Source: Lachnospiraceae bacterium (lineage in GTDB: Bacteria > Bacillota > Clostridia > Lachnospirales > Lachnospiraceae). Taken from it: a stretch of DNA of 41,276 nt. The translations under genes were made by a program, and so were the position numbers. Location of the stretch: contig JAQXZD010000107.1 in the NCBI GenBank assembly GCA_029227035.1, positions 1 through 41,276 on the forward strand. Direction: 5' to 3'. A model generated the notes under the pieces. That model did not search any database. It worked only from the letters and a program-made list of their open reading frames with translations, and was not told the origin of the DNA. Below, in pieces: positions 6,983 to 15,119 of this stretch; within the stretch, counting starts at the first letter, position 1; every line of letters starts with the position of its first letter.

Positions 6983-9571
6983 TTACAATTTCTTTACATC
7001 GGCATCCAGTCTTCCATCCGTTACGCCAATCTCAATCGTATCTCCGGTCTTCACCCGGTCTGCAAGAATCAGCTTTGCCGACAGTGTTTCCACATGCTTT
7101 TGCAGGAAACGTTTCAATGGTCTTGCTCCGTAAACCGGATCATAACCGTGCTCCACAATATAAGCTTCCGCCTCCGGTGTTAAGTCCACACGAATTTCCC
7201 GGTCACTCAGACGTTTGTTGAGATCTTCCATCATCAGCTTGATAATATTACCGATATTATCTTTTGTCAGCGGCTTGAACATGATAATCTCATCCAGACG
7301 GTTCAAAAATTCCGGCCGGAAATGTCCCTGCAGTTCTTCCATAACCGCCTGCTCCGCAGAAGGCGCGATATTGCCGTTTTCATCAATGCCCTCCAGAAGG
7401 TGCGCGGAACCGAGGTTACTTGTCATGATAATGATGGTATTCTTAAAATCCACCGTCCGTCCCTGCGAATCCGTAATACGCCCGTCATCCAATACCTGAA
7501 GCAGGACATTAAAGACATCCGGATGCGCTTTTTCGACCTCATCAAAGAGAACCACCGAATACGGTTTCCTTCTCACCGCCTCTGTAAGCTGTCCTCCTTC
7601 GTCATATCCCACATATCCCGGAGGTGCTCCTATCAGACGTGACACAGAGTATTTCTCCATGTATTCACTCATATCGAGACGTACCATGTTGGACTCGTCA
7701 TCAAAAAGCCCTGCCGCCAGCGCTTTGGCAAGCTCCGTCTTTCCAACACCTGTCGGCCCCAGAAACAGGAATGAGCCAATTGGTTTTGTCGGATCCTTAA
7801 TTCCCGCCTTTGAACGCATAATTGCTTCTGACACTTTTGTGACTCCGTCATCCTGTCCAACCACCCGCTTATGCAGTTCTTCATCCAGATGCAGAGTCTT
7901 ATTGCGCTCACTCTCACTGAGCTTTGTCACAGGAATTCCTGTCCAACGCGAGATAATCTTTGCAATCTCCTCATCCGTCACATTCTCATGCACCAGAGAC
8001 AGATCCCGGTCTTTCAACGCCTCTTCCTCTGTCTCCAACTGCTTCTGCAACTGCGGCAGCACTCCGTACTGCAGCTCTGCCATCTTCTCCAGATCATAAT
8101 TCTGCTGCGCCTGCTTAATTTCGTTCTTGGTTGCCTCAATCTTTTCCCGCAATCCGCTGACACGATCCACCGCATCCTTCTCGGTGCTCCACTGCGCCTT
8201 CTTTCCGTTCAGTTCATCCTTGAGTTCCGCCAGCTCCTTCTGCAGGTTTGCAAGCCGCTCCTGACTCAGATGATCCGTCTCCTTCTTAAGCGCGGTCTCC
8301 TCGATTTCAAGCTGCATCACCTTACGGTTCAGTTCATCCAGCTCTGCCGGCATGGAATCCAGTTCTGTCTTAATCATGGCACAGGCCTCATCCACCAGGT
8401 CAATCGCTTTATCCGGCAGAAAACGGTCTGAGATATACCGGTTTGACAGAACCGCCGCCGTAACCAGCGCGGAATCCGTAATCTTGACACCATGGAATAC
8501 CTCATAGCGTTCCTTTAATCCTCGCAAAATGGAGATCGTGTCCTCCACCGTCGGCTCATCCACCATAACAGGCTGGAAACGACGCTCCAATGCGGCATCC
8601 TTCTCAATATATTCGCGGTACTCATTCAGCGTTGTTGCACCGATGCAATGAAGCTCTCCTCTTGCCAGCATTGGCTTTAAAAGCTGTCCTGCATCCATTG
8701 CCCCATCCGTTTTTCCGGCCCCTACAATTGTATGAAGCTCATCAATAAAAAGAATAATCTGTCCGTCAGAATTCTTTACTTCATCCAGCACTGCCTTCAG
8801 ACGCTCCTCGAATTCTCCCCGGTACTTGGCTCCTGCCACCAGCGCTCCCATATCCAGCGCGAACAGTTTCTTATCTTTGAGTCCCTCCGGCACATCTCCT
8901 TTAACAATACGCTGGGCAAGTCCCTCGACAACCGCCGTCTTACCAACTCCCGGTTCACCGATTAAAACCGGATTATTCTTTGTCTTCCGGGAAAGGATTC
9001 TGACTGCGTTACGGATTTCATCATCCCTGCCGATTACCGGATCCAGCTTCTGCTCTCTGGCACGTTCGACCATATCGTACCCATATTTTTCCAAAGTATC
9101 ATAAGTTGCTTCCGGATTGTCCGAAGTCACACGCTGATTCCCCCTCACCGTGGACAATGCCTGCAGGAAACGGTCTCTTGTCAATCCATATTCACGGATA
9201 AGCTCTTTCATGGCTTTATTCGGATATTTCAGCAGGCATAAGAACAAGTGCTCCACGGAAACATATTCATCTCCCATTGCCTTTGCTTCGTCTTCCGCAT
9301 GAATCAGAACATTGTTCAGATCCTTTCCAATCCGGAGTTCTCCGCCGGACACCTTAACCCTCGCCGCCAGCTTACTCTTTGCATTGTTTGTAAAATGCGC
9401 CAGATCAATCTCCATCTTCTCAATCAGCTTCGGAATCAGTCCATCCTCCTGCTCCAAAAGGGATACCAGAAGATGCTCCTGTTCTATTTCCTGATTTCCG
9501 TAATCGTAGGCAAGCTTTTCACAACCATTAACTGCCTCGATTGACTTTTGTGTAAATTTCTGAATGTTCAT
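6983..9571 (-). CDS. clpB: ATP-dependent disaggregase ClpB (Hsp100)
   Basis: The 862 residues have the full ClpB layout. There is a Clp N-terminal repeat domain (1-145), a first AAA+ domain with Walker A GEPGVGKT (205-212), a coiled-coil middle domain (about 410-530, rich in Lys/Glu/Leu) that separates ClpB from ClpA/ClpC, a second AAA+ domain with Walker A GPTGVGKT near 600, and the C-terminal D2-small domain. It solubilises aggregated protein together with DnaK. AAGGAGG lies 7 nt before the ATG. A canonical CIRCE element overlapping the promoter shows control by the HrcA heat-shock repressor. It is monocistronic, with its own terminator. Confidence 0.98.
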   Translation of the reverse strand: MNIQKFTQKSIEAVNGCEKLAYDYGNQEIEQEHLLVSLLEQEDGLIPKLIEKMEIDLAHFTNNAKSKLAARVKVSGGELRIGKDLNNVLIHAEDEAKAMGDEYVSVEHLFLCLLKYPNKAMKELIREYGLTRDRFLQALSTVRGNQRVTSDNPEATYDTLEKYGYDMVERAREQKLDPVIGRDDEIRNAVRILSRKTKNNPVLIGEPGVGKTAVVEGLAQRIVKGDVPEGLKDKKLFALDMGALVAGAKYRGEFEERLKAVLDEVKNSDGQIILFIDELHTIVGAGKTDGAMDAGQLLKPMLARGELHCIGATTLNEYREYIEKDAALERRFQPVMVDEPTVEDTISILRGLKERYEVFHGVKITDSALVTAAVLSNRYISDRFLPDKAIDLVDEACAMIKTELDSMPAELDELNRKVMQLEIEETALKKETDHLSQERLANLQKELAELKDELNGKKAQWSTEKDAVDRVSGLREKIEATKNEIKQAQQNYDLEKMAELQYGVLPQLQKQLETEEEALKDRDLSLVHENVTDEEIAKIISRWTGIPVTKLSESERNKTLHLDEELHKRVVGQDDGVTKVSEAIMRSKAGIKDPTKPIGSFLFLGPTGVGKTELAKALAAGLFDDESNMVRLDMSEYMEKYSVSRLIGAPPGYVGYDEGGQLTEAVRRKPYSVVLFDEVEKAHPDVFNVLLQVLDDGRITDSQGRTVDFKNTIIIMTSNLGSAHLLEGIDENGNIAPSAEQAVMEELQGHFRPEFLNRLDEIIMFKPLTKDNIGNIIKLMMEDLNKRLSDREIRVDLTPEAEAYIVEHGYDPVYGARPLKRFLQKHVETLSAKLILADRVKTGDTIEIGVTDGRLDADVKKL

Positions 9572-9627
9572 AGCACGCCTCCTTATCTATTCTCTGCAAT
9601 AATTCGAATTTCATTTTTTACGATATA

Positions 9628-9656
9628 GTTATAGCACATATTATTAGCACTCGCAA
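9628..9656 (-). promoter_or_regulatory. clpB promoter overlapping CIRCE
   Basis: On the minus strand the -35 TTGCGA (9651-9656) and -10 TATAAC (9628-9633) are 17 nt apart. The -35 box sits inside the CIRCE element, so bound HrcA would block polymerase. Confidence 0.75.
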
Positions 9657-9670
9657 TAGGCGAGTGCTAA
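9644..9670. promoter_or_regulatory. CIRCE element (HrcA operator)
   Basis: TTAGCACTC (9644-9652), a 9-nt spacer and GAGTGCTAA (9662-9670) match the CIRCE consensus TTAGCACTC-N9-GAGTGCTAA exactly. It lies upstream of clpB and defines HrcA control. Between here and the bioY operator (9671-9790) I see no further feature. Confidence 0.98.
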
Positions 9671-9790
9671 TTTTATATTTTTTTCATATTCATGAATCAT
9701 TCCCAGAATTAAGATAACTATTTAATATCTCCCGATTCCGTTCCGCTCTAATTTGATTAAAACTGTTTTTAAGTCAACTGACTCAGAAAG

Positions 9791-9820
9791 TGTTAACCCG
9801 CAATATTTTATTGGTTGACA
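9791..9820. promoter_or_regulatory. BirA-type biotin operator before bioY
   Basis: TGTTAACC (9791-9798), a 14-nt spacer and GGTTGACA (9813-9820) form an 8-bp inverted repeat with one mismatch. This is the known form of the Firmicute BirA binding site (TGTTAACC-N14/15-GGTTAACA). Its right arm contains the -35 box of the bioY promoter, so biotinyl-AMP-loaded BirA would repress. Confidence 0.9.
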
Positions 9821-9843
9821 TTTACATTTTTACAATATATAAT
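9815..9843 (+). promoter_or_regulatory. Consensus promoter of bioY
   Basis: TTGACA (9815-9820), 17 nt, TATAAT (9838-9843) is a perfect housekeeping promoter, about 45 nt upstream of the bioY start. The -35 box lies within the right arm of the BirA operator. Confidence 0.93.
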
Positions 9844-9887
9844 GAGAAGCAGAAATCACCTTGAAAATAATATGAGGAGAGACAGAT

Positions 9888-10451
9888 ATGTCAAAAATTT
9901 CCAGACCAACCCGGACATCTTCCGTCCGTAACATTGTCTATATTGCAATGTTCACCGCCCTGATTGCAGTCTGTGCACAGATATCACTGCCGATTGGCCC
10001 GGTACCGTTCACACTCCAGACAATGGCAGTATTTATCACTGCCGCCCTGCTTGGGCCAAAACGGGGTATGATAAGCATCCTTATTTATCTTCTGCTGGGC
10101 CTACTTGGCGCTCCGGTATTTGCCGGTTTCACCGGTGGCATCGGTACAGTTATCACACCACCCTTTGGATATATTGTAGGATTTATCCCGACAACACTTG
10201 TGGTCGGCTTCGGTACCCGGATATACAAAACCAAAGTAGTTCCGCTTACCCTGTCCATGGTAACCGGTCTCATTTTATGTTATATCGTCGGAACCGTCTG
10301 GTTCCTGCTTGTATATGCCCCAACGCAGGGCGGCATGAGCCTCGGTCTTGCACTCTCTTACTGTGTATGGCCTTTTCTGATTCCGGATGCCTGTAAGATT
10401 GCCGCCTCTGTAATTCTTGTCAATCGTCTCGGAAAACTGATCCGATTATAG
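9888..10451 (+). CDS. bioY: Biotin transporter BioY (ECF S component)
   Basis: This 187-residue protein has about six hydrophobic segments and the BioY signature PIGPVPFTLQTMAVF (residues 36-50), GPKRGM (about 57-62), LLGLLGAPVFAGFTGG (68-83) and GYIVGF. It captures biotin in the membrane as the substrate-binding component of an energy-coupling factor transporter. No EcfA/EcfT genes are next to it, so it works alone or with shared ECF subunits encoded elsewhere. GAGGAGAG precedes the ATG. A perfect promoter with an overlapping BirA operator independently supports biotin as the substrate. Confidence 0.97.
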   Translation: MSKISRPTRTSSVRNIVYIAMFTALIAVCAQISLPIGPVPFTLQTMAVFITAALLGPKRGMISILIYLLLGLLGAPVFAGFTGGIGTVITPPFGYIVGFIPTTLVVGFGTRIYKTKVVPLTLSMVTGLILCYIVGTVWFLLVYAPTQGGMSLGLALSYCVWPFLIPDACKIAASVILVNRLGKLIRL

Positions 10452-10456
10452 AAAAA

Positions 10457-10638
10457 GTCCCTTTTTACAAAAGTGTACCCAAATGAATTTTGCTATTCTA
10501 ATTGCAGACCGTAAAGCAACGTCGGTACTTAATGAGTGTTTTTACGAATTTAGTACCGCTACGTTGCGATCCGAGCGAAAGCGTGTCTGCAATAGAATAT
10601 GCAAATTCATTTTTAGGAACACAACTGTAAAAAGAGAC
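10457..10638. repeat. 182-nt nested inverted repeat between bioY and parA
   Basis: The outer arms GTCCCTTTTTACA (10457-10469) and TGTAAAAAGAGAC (10626-10638) differ at one base. Inside, AAATGAATTT pairs with AAATTCATTT (10481-10490/10603-10612), TATTCTA with TAGAATA, TTGCAGAC with GTCTGCAA (10502-10509/10585-10592), GCAACGT with ACGTTGC (10516-10522/10561-10567) and GGTACT with AGTACC (10524-10529/10552-10557). The whole segment can fold into one long imperfect hairpin, like a MITE or a structured RNA. No convincing open frame is present. Confidence 0.8.
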
Positions 10639-10641
10639 CAG

Positions 10642-10668
10642 AAAAAAGAGCTGTTTTTATCAGCTCTT
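10642..10668 (-). terminator. Intrinsic terminator of the parA gene
   Basis: AAGAGCTG pairs with CAGCTCTT (10646-10653/10661-10668), and on the minus strand the stem is followed by TTTTTTC. The TGA stop of the parA-like gene lies inside the hairpin. Confidence 0.85.
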
Positions 10669-11418
10669 CAGTAATTCTTTCACAAACGCCTCATAGTCCT
10701 GCGTTGTGGTACATTTTGGTGCGTAATCCACCAGCAGGCGATGCGCTTCCTGTGCCTCCTTGGTCTTCACACACTCCCTGATTTTTGTTTCAAACAAACG
10801 TGTTCCCATATCTGCCGCCAAATCGGTAAGCTCTTCCAGCACGGTTCTTTCCAGATTGGAACGCCCCGAAAACTTTACCAGAAGAAGTCCTGCGATGGTA
10901 AGTGCCGGATTCTGTCGTCTCTGCACGGCGTGAATCGTATCGTGAAGCTGCTTCATTCCCTGCAGGGAATATGCATCCGCCGTCACCGGAATCACCACAG
11001 AATCTGCCGCAATCAGACAATTGTATAAGATCACGTTTAAAGATGGAGCGGTATCAATCACTATGTAATCATATCCGTCAAGTTCATCAATCGCATCCTT
11101 CAGACGATACAAGCCTTCCACATCCCCATCCAGCATCTTCTCTGCCTTTATCAAAAGAGGATCGGATGCAACAATATCTCCGTTCGGCATATGCTGGATT
11201 GCCTCATCAATCGGAAGCTTGTCCGAATCTACCATCACATCATAAAGAGTTGCCGCATCCTCGATTTTCGCCTGATAAGTGCTGGTACTGTTTCCCTGCG
11301 GATCTGCATCGATGAGAAGTGTCTTTTTCTTTTTCCCAAGAATTCCTGCCAAAGTAGTTGCGGTAGTTGTCTTGCCGATGCCGCCCTTCTGATTTGCCAC
11401 TACATATGTAACTGCCAT
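10660..11418 (-). CDS. ParA/Soj-family ATPase
   Basis: This 252-residue MinD/ParA ATPase starts MAVTYVVANQKGGIGKTTT, which contains the deviant Walker A KGGIGKT with the signature lysine. Walker A' follows as LLIDADPQGNST and Walker B as YIVIDTAPSL. Such proteins position chromosomes, plasmids or other cargo by dynamic DNA binding. No parB or parS site is adjacent: the partner upstream is an 84-residue protein of unknown role, and both are downstream of the amino acid ABC genes with short gaps. It is therefore an orphan ParA, and the cargo cannot be told. AGAGGAGGG precedes the ATG. Confidence 0.85.
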   Translation of the reverse strand: MAVTYVVANQKGGIGKTTTATTLAGILGKKKKTLLIDADPQGNSTSTYQAKIEDAATLYDVMVDSDKLPIDEAIQHMPNGDIVASDPLLIKAEKMLDGDVEGLYRLKDAIDELDGYDYIVIDTAPSLNVILYNCLIAADSVVIPVTADAYSLQGMKQLHDTIHAVQRRQNPALTIAGLLLVKFSGRSNLERTVLEELTDLAADMGTRLFETKIRECVKTKEAQEAHRLLVDYAPKCTTTQDYEAFVKELLKS

Positions 11419-11432
11419 CTTTTTTCCCTCCT

Positions 11433-11687
11433 CTAAAACGGAATACTGCCTTCCACCGTCTGATTTACAACATAAAAAACCGCCTGCTCCTCCGGTTTCA
11501 CATAGATGTTGACTTCCTCGATATCTTCATCCTTCATGCCCTTATTCAGAATGTCTCTCTTAATCAGCGCCAGCAGGTTCTCTTCCATACGTTCTCTCCC
11601 CTGATACTGGATAATCACATTCTTCTTTGCCGTTGCAAATCCTCCGGTCACCTTCTGTGCCCGTTCCACACTACATCTTCTTGCCAT
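11433..11687 (-). CDS. Small conserved protein of unknown function before parA, 84 aa
   Basis: The 84-residue protein begins MARRCSVERAQKVTGGFATAKKN, then has a basic stretch, a helical middle (MEENLLALIKRDILNKGMKDED) and a beta-type C-terminus (VNIYVKPEEQAVFYVVN). It may belong to the Lachnospiraceae family DUF6465, but that is from memory and unverified. AAGGAGG precedes the ATG. It lies 14 nt before the ParA gene and 13 nt after the ABC ATPase gene. A ParA-adjacent small basic protein could be a ParA partner, but nothing in the sequence proves it. Confidence 0.7.
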   Translation of the reverse strand: MARRCSVERAQKVTGGFATAKKNVIIQYQGRERMEENLLALIKRDILNKGMKDEDIEEVNIYVKPEEQAVFYVVNQTVEGSIPF

Positions 11688-11700
11688 ACAAATCTCCTCC

Positions 11701-12492
11701 TTATCCTTCCGTGTATCTTGTCAAAAACTGTCTGGTTCTCTCTTCCCTCGGATGTTCAATCACCTGATGCGGATCACCCTGTTCCACAATCAATCCATCA
11801 TCCATAAAAATCACCTGATCGGCAACATCTCTTGCAAATGCCATCTCATGCGTCACGATAATCATGGTGGTCTTCTGCTCTGCCAGTCCCCGGATAACCC
11901 GAAGCACCTCTCCGGTCAGCTCCGGATCCAGTGCCGAAGTAGGCTCGTCAAAACATAGGATATCCGGTTTCAATGCCAACGCTCTTGCAATTGCCACACG
12001 CTGCTGCTGTCCGCCGGAAAGCTGATGCGGATAATGCTCCATCCGCTCAGACAGCCCCATCTGATCCAAAAGTTCCCTTCCATGCTGCTCAATCCCGGCG
12101 AGAATCTCCTTCTTATCCGTCTTGTAATTTGGCTGTTCCTGTGCCAACAGGCGCTCCGCCAGCGTAACATTCTCCAGCGCCGTATACTGCGGAAACAGAT
12201 TAAAGGACTGGAAGACCATTCCGAAATGCAGACGCTTCTTACGCAGTTCCTCATCCTTTTCCTTCTTTTTTCCTGCCTGCTGTGCATCAAACAAAAGCTC
12301 ATCCCTGACTGAGATGCTGCCCTTGTCTGCCCGCTCCAGGAAATTCAGGCACCGCAAAAGTGTTGTCTTTCCGGAACCGGAGGAACCGATGATCGCAAGT
12401 GCATGTCCCTCCTCCAGTGAAAAGCTGACATCCTTTAATACCTGCGTCCTGCCAAAATGTTTTTCAATATGCTTTACCTCTAATAATGCCAT
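11701..12492 (-). CDS. Polar amino acid ABC transporter, ATP-binding protein
   Basis: This 263-residue ABC ATPase of the GlnQ/HisP type couples ATP hydrolysis to uptake by the permease upstream. Walker A GSSGSGKT lies at 36-43, the Q-loop region at VFQSFNLFPQ, the signature LSGGQQQR near 160, Walker B ILCFDEPTSALDPE and the switch His in VTHEMAFA. An insertion rich in Lys/Glu (about 70-90, after DAQQAGKKKEKDEE) makes it slightly longer than the usual 240 residues. It is third in the order binding protein, permease, ATPase. GTAGGAG precedes the ATG. Confidence 0.93.
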   Translation of the reverse strand: MALLEVKHIEKHFGRTQVLKDVSFSLEEGHALAIIGSSGSGKTTLLRCLNFLERADKGSISVRDELLFDAQQAGKKKEKDEELRKKRLHFGMVFQSFNLFPQYTALENVTLAERLLAQEQPNYKTDKKEILAGIEQHGRELLDQMGLSERMEHYPHQLSGGQQQRVAIARALALKPDILCFDEPTSALDPELTGEVLRVIRGLAEQKTTMIIVTHEMAFARDVADQVIFMDDGLIVEQGDPHQVIEHPREERTRQFLTRYTEG

Positions 12493-12524
12493 CTGATATT
12501 CTCCTACTGTAATCAGAACTTCTT

Positions 12525-13181
12525 TTATTTAAAGTAGTCCAGTCTGCGCTCTATATAATTAAATAACAATGTAAGAATTCCCACAAATGCCAGATAAAAG
12601 ACTCCCGTATAGAAAAGCGGCCAGATGATTCCGGCTGATTTCATAAAGGAAAATCCCGCAAACGTCAGCTCATATGCCGCAATGATACGCGCCAGTGAAG
12701 TATCCTTCACCAAAGTTATAATCTCATTTGACATCGGCGGCACAATACGCTTAATCATCTGGAGCAGGGTAATCTTAAAAAAGATCTGACTTTTTGTCAT
12801 GCCAAGCACCTGACCTGCCTCGCGCTGACCTGCCGGAACTCCCTCGATTCCTCCGCGGAAAATAACAGAAAAATAGCATGCGTAATTAATGGTAAACGCA
12901 ACTACGGTCGCAGAGATTCGCCCCGCCTCATTTCCGCTCCAGATATTGTGGGACAGCCAGAGTCCCGGTCCATAAAAGATAATGATAAGCTGAAGCATCA
13001 ATGGTGTGCCCCGAATGATCCAGACCAGAACCTGTATCAGATAGCGAAGCGGCTTAAACTTGCTCATCGAGCCAAATGCCAGAACCAGCCCGAGAGGAAG
13101 TGCAAATATAAGCGTCAGTATAAAGATTTCAAAAGTTGTTGCCACTCCATTTAAAAGTGACTGTGTTACTGTCCAAAACAT
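12525..13181 (-). CDS. Polar amino acid ABC transporter, permease
   Basis: This 218-residue permease of the HisM/GlnP family has about five hydrophobic segments and the EAA loop GQREAGQVLGMTKSQIFFKI (about 127-146), which contacts the ATPase. It probably works as a homodimer, because no second permease gene is present. The start ATG follows directly after the stop of the binding-protein gene, and its ribosome site (GGAG) lies inside that gene's end, so expression is coupled. Confidence 0.92.
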   Translation of the reverse strand: MFWTVTQSLLNGVATTFEIFILTLIFALPLGLVLAFGSMSKFKPLRYLIQVLVWIIRGTPLMLQLIIIFYGPGLWLSHNIWSGNEAGRISATVVAFTINYACYFSVIFRGGIEGVPAGQREAGQVLGMTKSQIFFKITLLQMIKRIVPPMSNEIITLVKDTSLARIIAAYELTFAGFSFMKSAGIIWPLFYTGVFYLAFVGILTLLFNYIERRLDYFK

Positions 13182-13961
13182 TTATTTATTCTCCACAACT
13201 ACCTGTGCATTGTTGCAGTACGCATTTGTACATTCCATTGCCGAGGTAACTTCATCTGTCAGTGTCATTCCGTTCCATACCACATCAATATTCTTGGAAT
13301 CCAATTCCATAATCTTGGAATCCCAGTCAATCTCCACGAACTGAACCTCCACACCAAGCTTCTCTGCTACAAGCCGGGCCATATCTGCGTCAAATCCTAC
13401 CCAGTCATCTCCCTCTTTGTAATCCATCGGCTCAAAATCCGTAACGCCAACAATCAGGGTTCCCTTGTCCTTAATATATTCCACATCACTGTCTTCCGTC
13501 GCCTTATACTCTGTATCCTTCTGCTCAATCAGAGCCTCCTGGACACCGTATTTCTCTGCCGTTGTTTTCATGGTTCCGTCCGCATAGCTCTCTGCAAAAA
13601 TCTGATTTATGTAAGATGCCAGATCTGAACCTTTACGGCAGCCGACACCGTACTTTTCCGTTGTCAGTTCTTCCGTATGGATCATATCCGGGTAACTGGT
13701 TCCTTCTCCAATCATGGCTCCTGCCATCAGAAGGTCGATAATTGCTGCATCAGAAGTGCCGGAGGCAACCTCCATCAAAGCATCCGCCTGTGAAGAAACC
13801 GCATTATATTGAAGTCCTTTCTCCTTTGCGGCTTCCTCTCCCGCAGAACCTGCTTCCACTGCATATACCTTATTCTCCGCTGTTGTCTCCTTGCCGCCTC
13901 CGCAGGCTGTCAGCCCAAACACCATACAGCATGCCAGCAGAACTGCTATTCTCTTTTTCAT
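13182..13961 (-). CDS. Amino acid ABC transporter binding lipoprotein, circularly permuted SBP_bac_3
   Basis: This is a 259-residue lipoprotein with lipobox LTAC (Cys20). Residues 31-145 correspond to the usual C-terminal half of family 3 binding proteins: KVYAVEAGSAGEE like the 'VAVksGTt' strand, SGTSDAAIIDL like 'GrvDAvv.D', then YGVGCRKGSDL and the closing TAEKYGV helix. Residues 166-259 are the usual N-terminal half: KGTLIVGVTDFEPMDY, WVGFDADMARLVAEKLG, IDWDSKIMEL and NGMTLTDE. The order is thus swapped. The Arg that normally follows TDE and holds the substrate carboxylate is Val239 here. The ATG at 13961 is chosen over a GTG at 13964 because AAGGAGG is 7-8 nt before it. Confidence 0.9.
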   Translation of the reverse strand: MKKRIAVLLACCMVFGLTACGGGKETTAENKVYAVEAGSAGEEAAKEKGLQYNAVSSQADALMEVASGTSDAAIIDLLMAGAMIGEGTSYPDMIHTEELTTEKYGVGCRKGSDLASYINQIFAESYADGTMKTTAEKYGVQEALIEQKDTEYKATEDSDVEYIKDKGTLIVGVTDFEPMDYKEGDDWVGFDADMARLVAEKLGVEVQFVEIDWDSKIMELDSKNIDVVWNGMTLTDEVTSAMECTNAYCNNAQVVVENK

Positions 13962-13987
13962 CACTTGTCCTCCTTGTATGTTTTTTA

Positions 13988-14019
13988 TTAACTATTCGTA
14001 ATGGATTCTGAATAGTTAC
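13988..14019. repeat. 10-12-10 inverted repeat, copy 2 (leader of ABC operon)
   Basis: TTAACTATTC (13988-13997) and GAATAGTTAC (14010-14019) have the same arms and 12-nt loop as the copy at 6787-6818 in front of rarA. Nine arm pairs are perfect. It sits between the predicted promoter and the binding-protein start, so it would be in the 5' UTR. Confidence 0.7.
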
Positions 14020-14027
14020 TCTTTCTT

Positions 14028-14056
14028 ATAGTAACAAATTATCTTACTAAAGTAAA
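14028..14056 (-). promoter_or_regulatory. Predicted promoter of the amino acid ABC operon
   Basis: On the minus strand TTTACT (14051-14056) and TACTAT (14028-14033) are 17 nt apart. The promoter lies directly upstream of inverted-repeat copy 2. Confidence 0.45.
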
Positions 14057-14058
14057 GA

Positions 14059-14094
14059 AATACCGGGGAAAAGCCATGTCTTATCCCCGGTATT
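14059..14094 (-). terminator. Terminator hairpin of ldh
   Basis: AATACCGGGG (14059-14068) pairs perfectly with CCCCGGTATT (14085-14094). The ldh TAA lies in the loop side of the right arm. The T-run on the minus strand is interrupted (TTCTTTACTTT), so termination may be partial. Confidence 0.7.
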
Positions 14095-15043
14095 CCGGCA
14101 GTGCCTCTTCCAGCACTTCCCTTAAGGTATTCGCCGAACTGTGCAGGCTTGCAACCTCATCCTGATCCAGATCGATGGGAACTTTCGTCTCGTATCCGTC
14201 TTTTCCGACAATGCACGGAAGACTCAGCATCACATCCGAAATTCCATACTCCCCATACATCATGGTGGAAATCGGCAGAATCGACTTTTCATCCCGGATA
14301 ATTGCCGCACAAATTCTCTTGACGGACATGGCAATTCCGTAGTAGGTCGCACCTTTTTTGGAAATAATCTCATATGCGCTCTGCTTGACCTCCTCCGCAA
14401 TCCTGTCTGTTGCCTCCACATGATTATAATGCCCACGCATCTCACAAAAACTGTCCAGTGGAATCCCGGATACGTTGGCACTGCTCCATGCCGCAATTTC
14501 ACTGTCCCCATGCTCTCCCACGATAAAAGCATGCACACTCCGGCTGTCCACTCCCAGATGCTCACCAAGATGATATTTTAAGCGCGCCGTATCCAGAACC
14601 GTCCCCGAACCTATAACCCGGTTCTCCGGATACCCGGACAGCTTTAATGCCGTATAAGTCAGGATGTCTACCGGATTTGCCACCACAAGCAGAATTCCCT
14701 CAAAATTCCGGGCCGTAATCTCCGGAATAATTGAATGGAAAATAGCCACATTTTTATGCACCAGATCCAGTCTTGTCTCATCCGGCTTCTGATTTGCGCC
14801 CGCCGTAATAATAATGATTGCCGCGTCTGCCACGTCATCATAGTCACCTGCATAAATTCTGATGGGCGAACCAAATGGCACTCCGTGTGCAATATCGTAA
14901 GCTTCCCCTTCCGCCTTTTCATGATTGGCATCCAAAAGAACCATCTCCGTAAACAATCCACTCTGCATCAATGCAAATGCCGACGCGGAACCCACAAAAC
15001 CACATCCGATAATTGCCACCTTCCCAAGCTTAACTTTTCCCAT
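14081..15043 (-). CDS. ldh: L-lactate dehydrogenase
   Basis: This 320-residue NAD-dependent enzyme reduces pyruvate to L-lactate at the end of fermentation. The Rossmann motif GCGFVG is at 13-18. ANQKPDETR (83-91) carries the Gln that marks lactate over malate dehydrogenase and the loop arginine. NPVD is at 123-126 and the catalytic histidine in GEHGDSE (His178). Length is normal. CAAGGGAGG precedes the ATG. The gene stands alone between the sporulation operon and the ABC operon, with its own terminator. Confidence 0.95.
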   Translation of the reverse strand: MGKVKLGKVAIIGCGFVGSASAFALMQSGLFTEMVLLDANHEKAEGEAYDIAHGVPFGSPIRIYAGDYDDVADAAIIIITAGANQKPDETRLDLVHKNVAIFHSIIPEITARNFEGILLVVANPVDILTYTALKLSGYPENRVIGSGTVLDTARLKYHLGEHLGVDSRSVHAFIVGEHGDSEIAAWSSANVSGIPLDSFCEMRGHYNHVEATDRIAEEVKQSAYEIISKKGATYYGIAMSVKRICAAIIRDEKSILPISTMMYGEYGISDVMLSLPCIVGKDGYETKVPIDLDQDEVASLHSSANTLREVLEEALPEYRG

Positions 15044-15119
15044 GATATCCTCCCTTGTGTTCTATATTAAATCATGTATTAACATTAATATGTCTCACAA
15101 CAAAAGAATCTATTCACAA

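Noticed and set aside
9700-9790. AACTATTTAATATC near 9717 as a third copy of the 10-12-10 repeat
   Set aside because: Only one half-arm is similar and no partner arm lies at the right distance.
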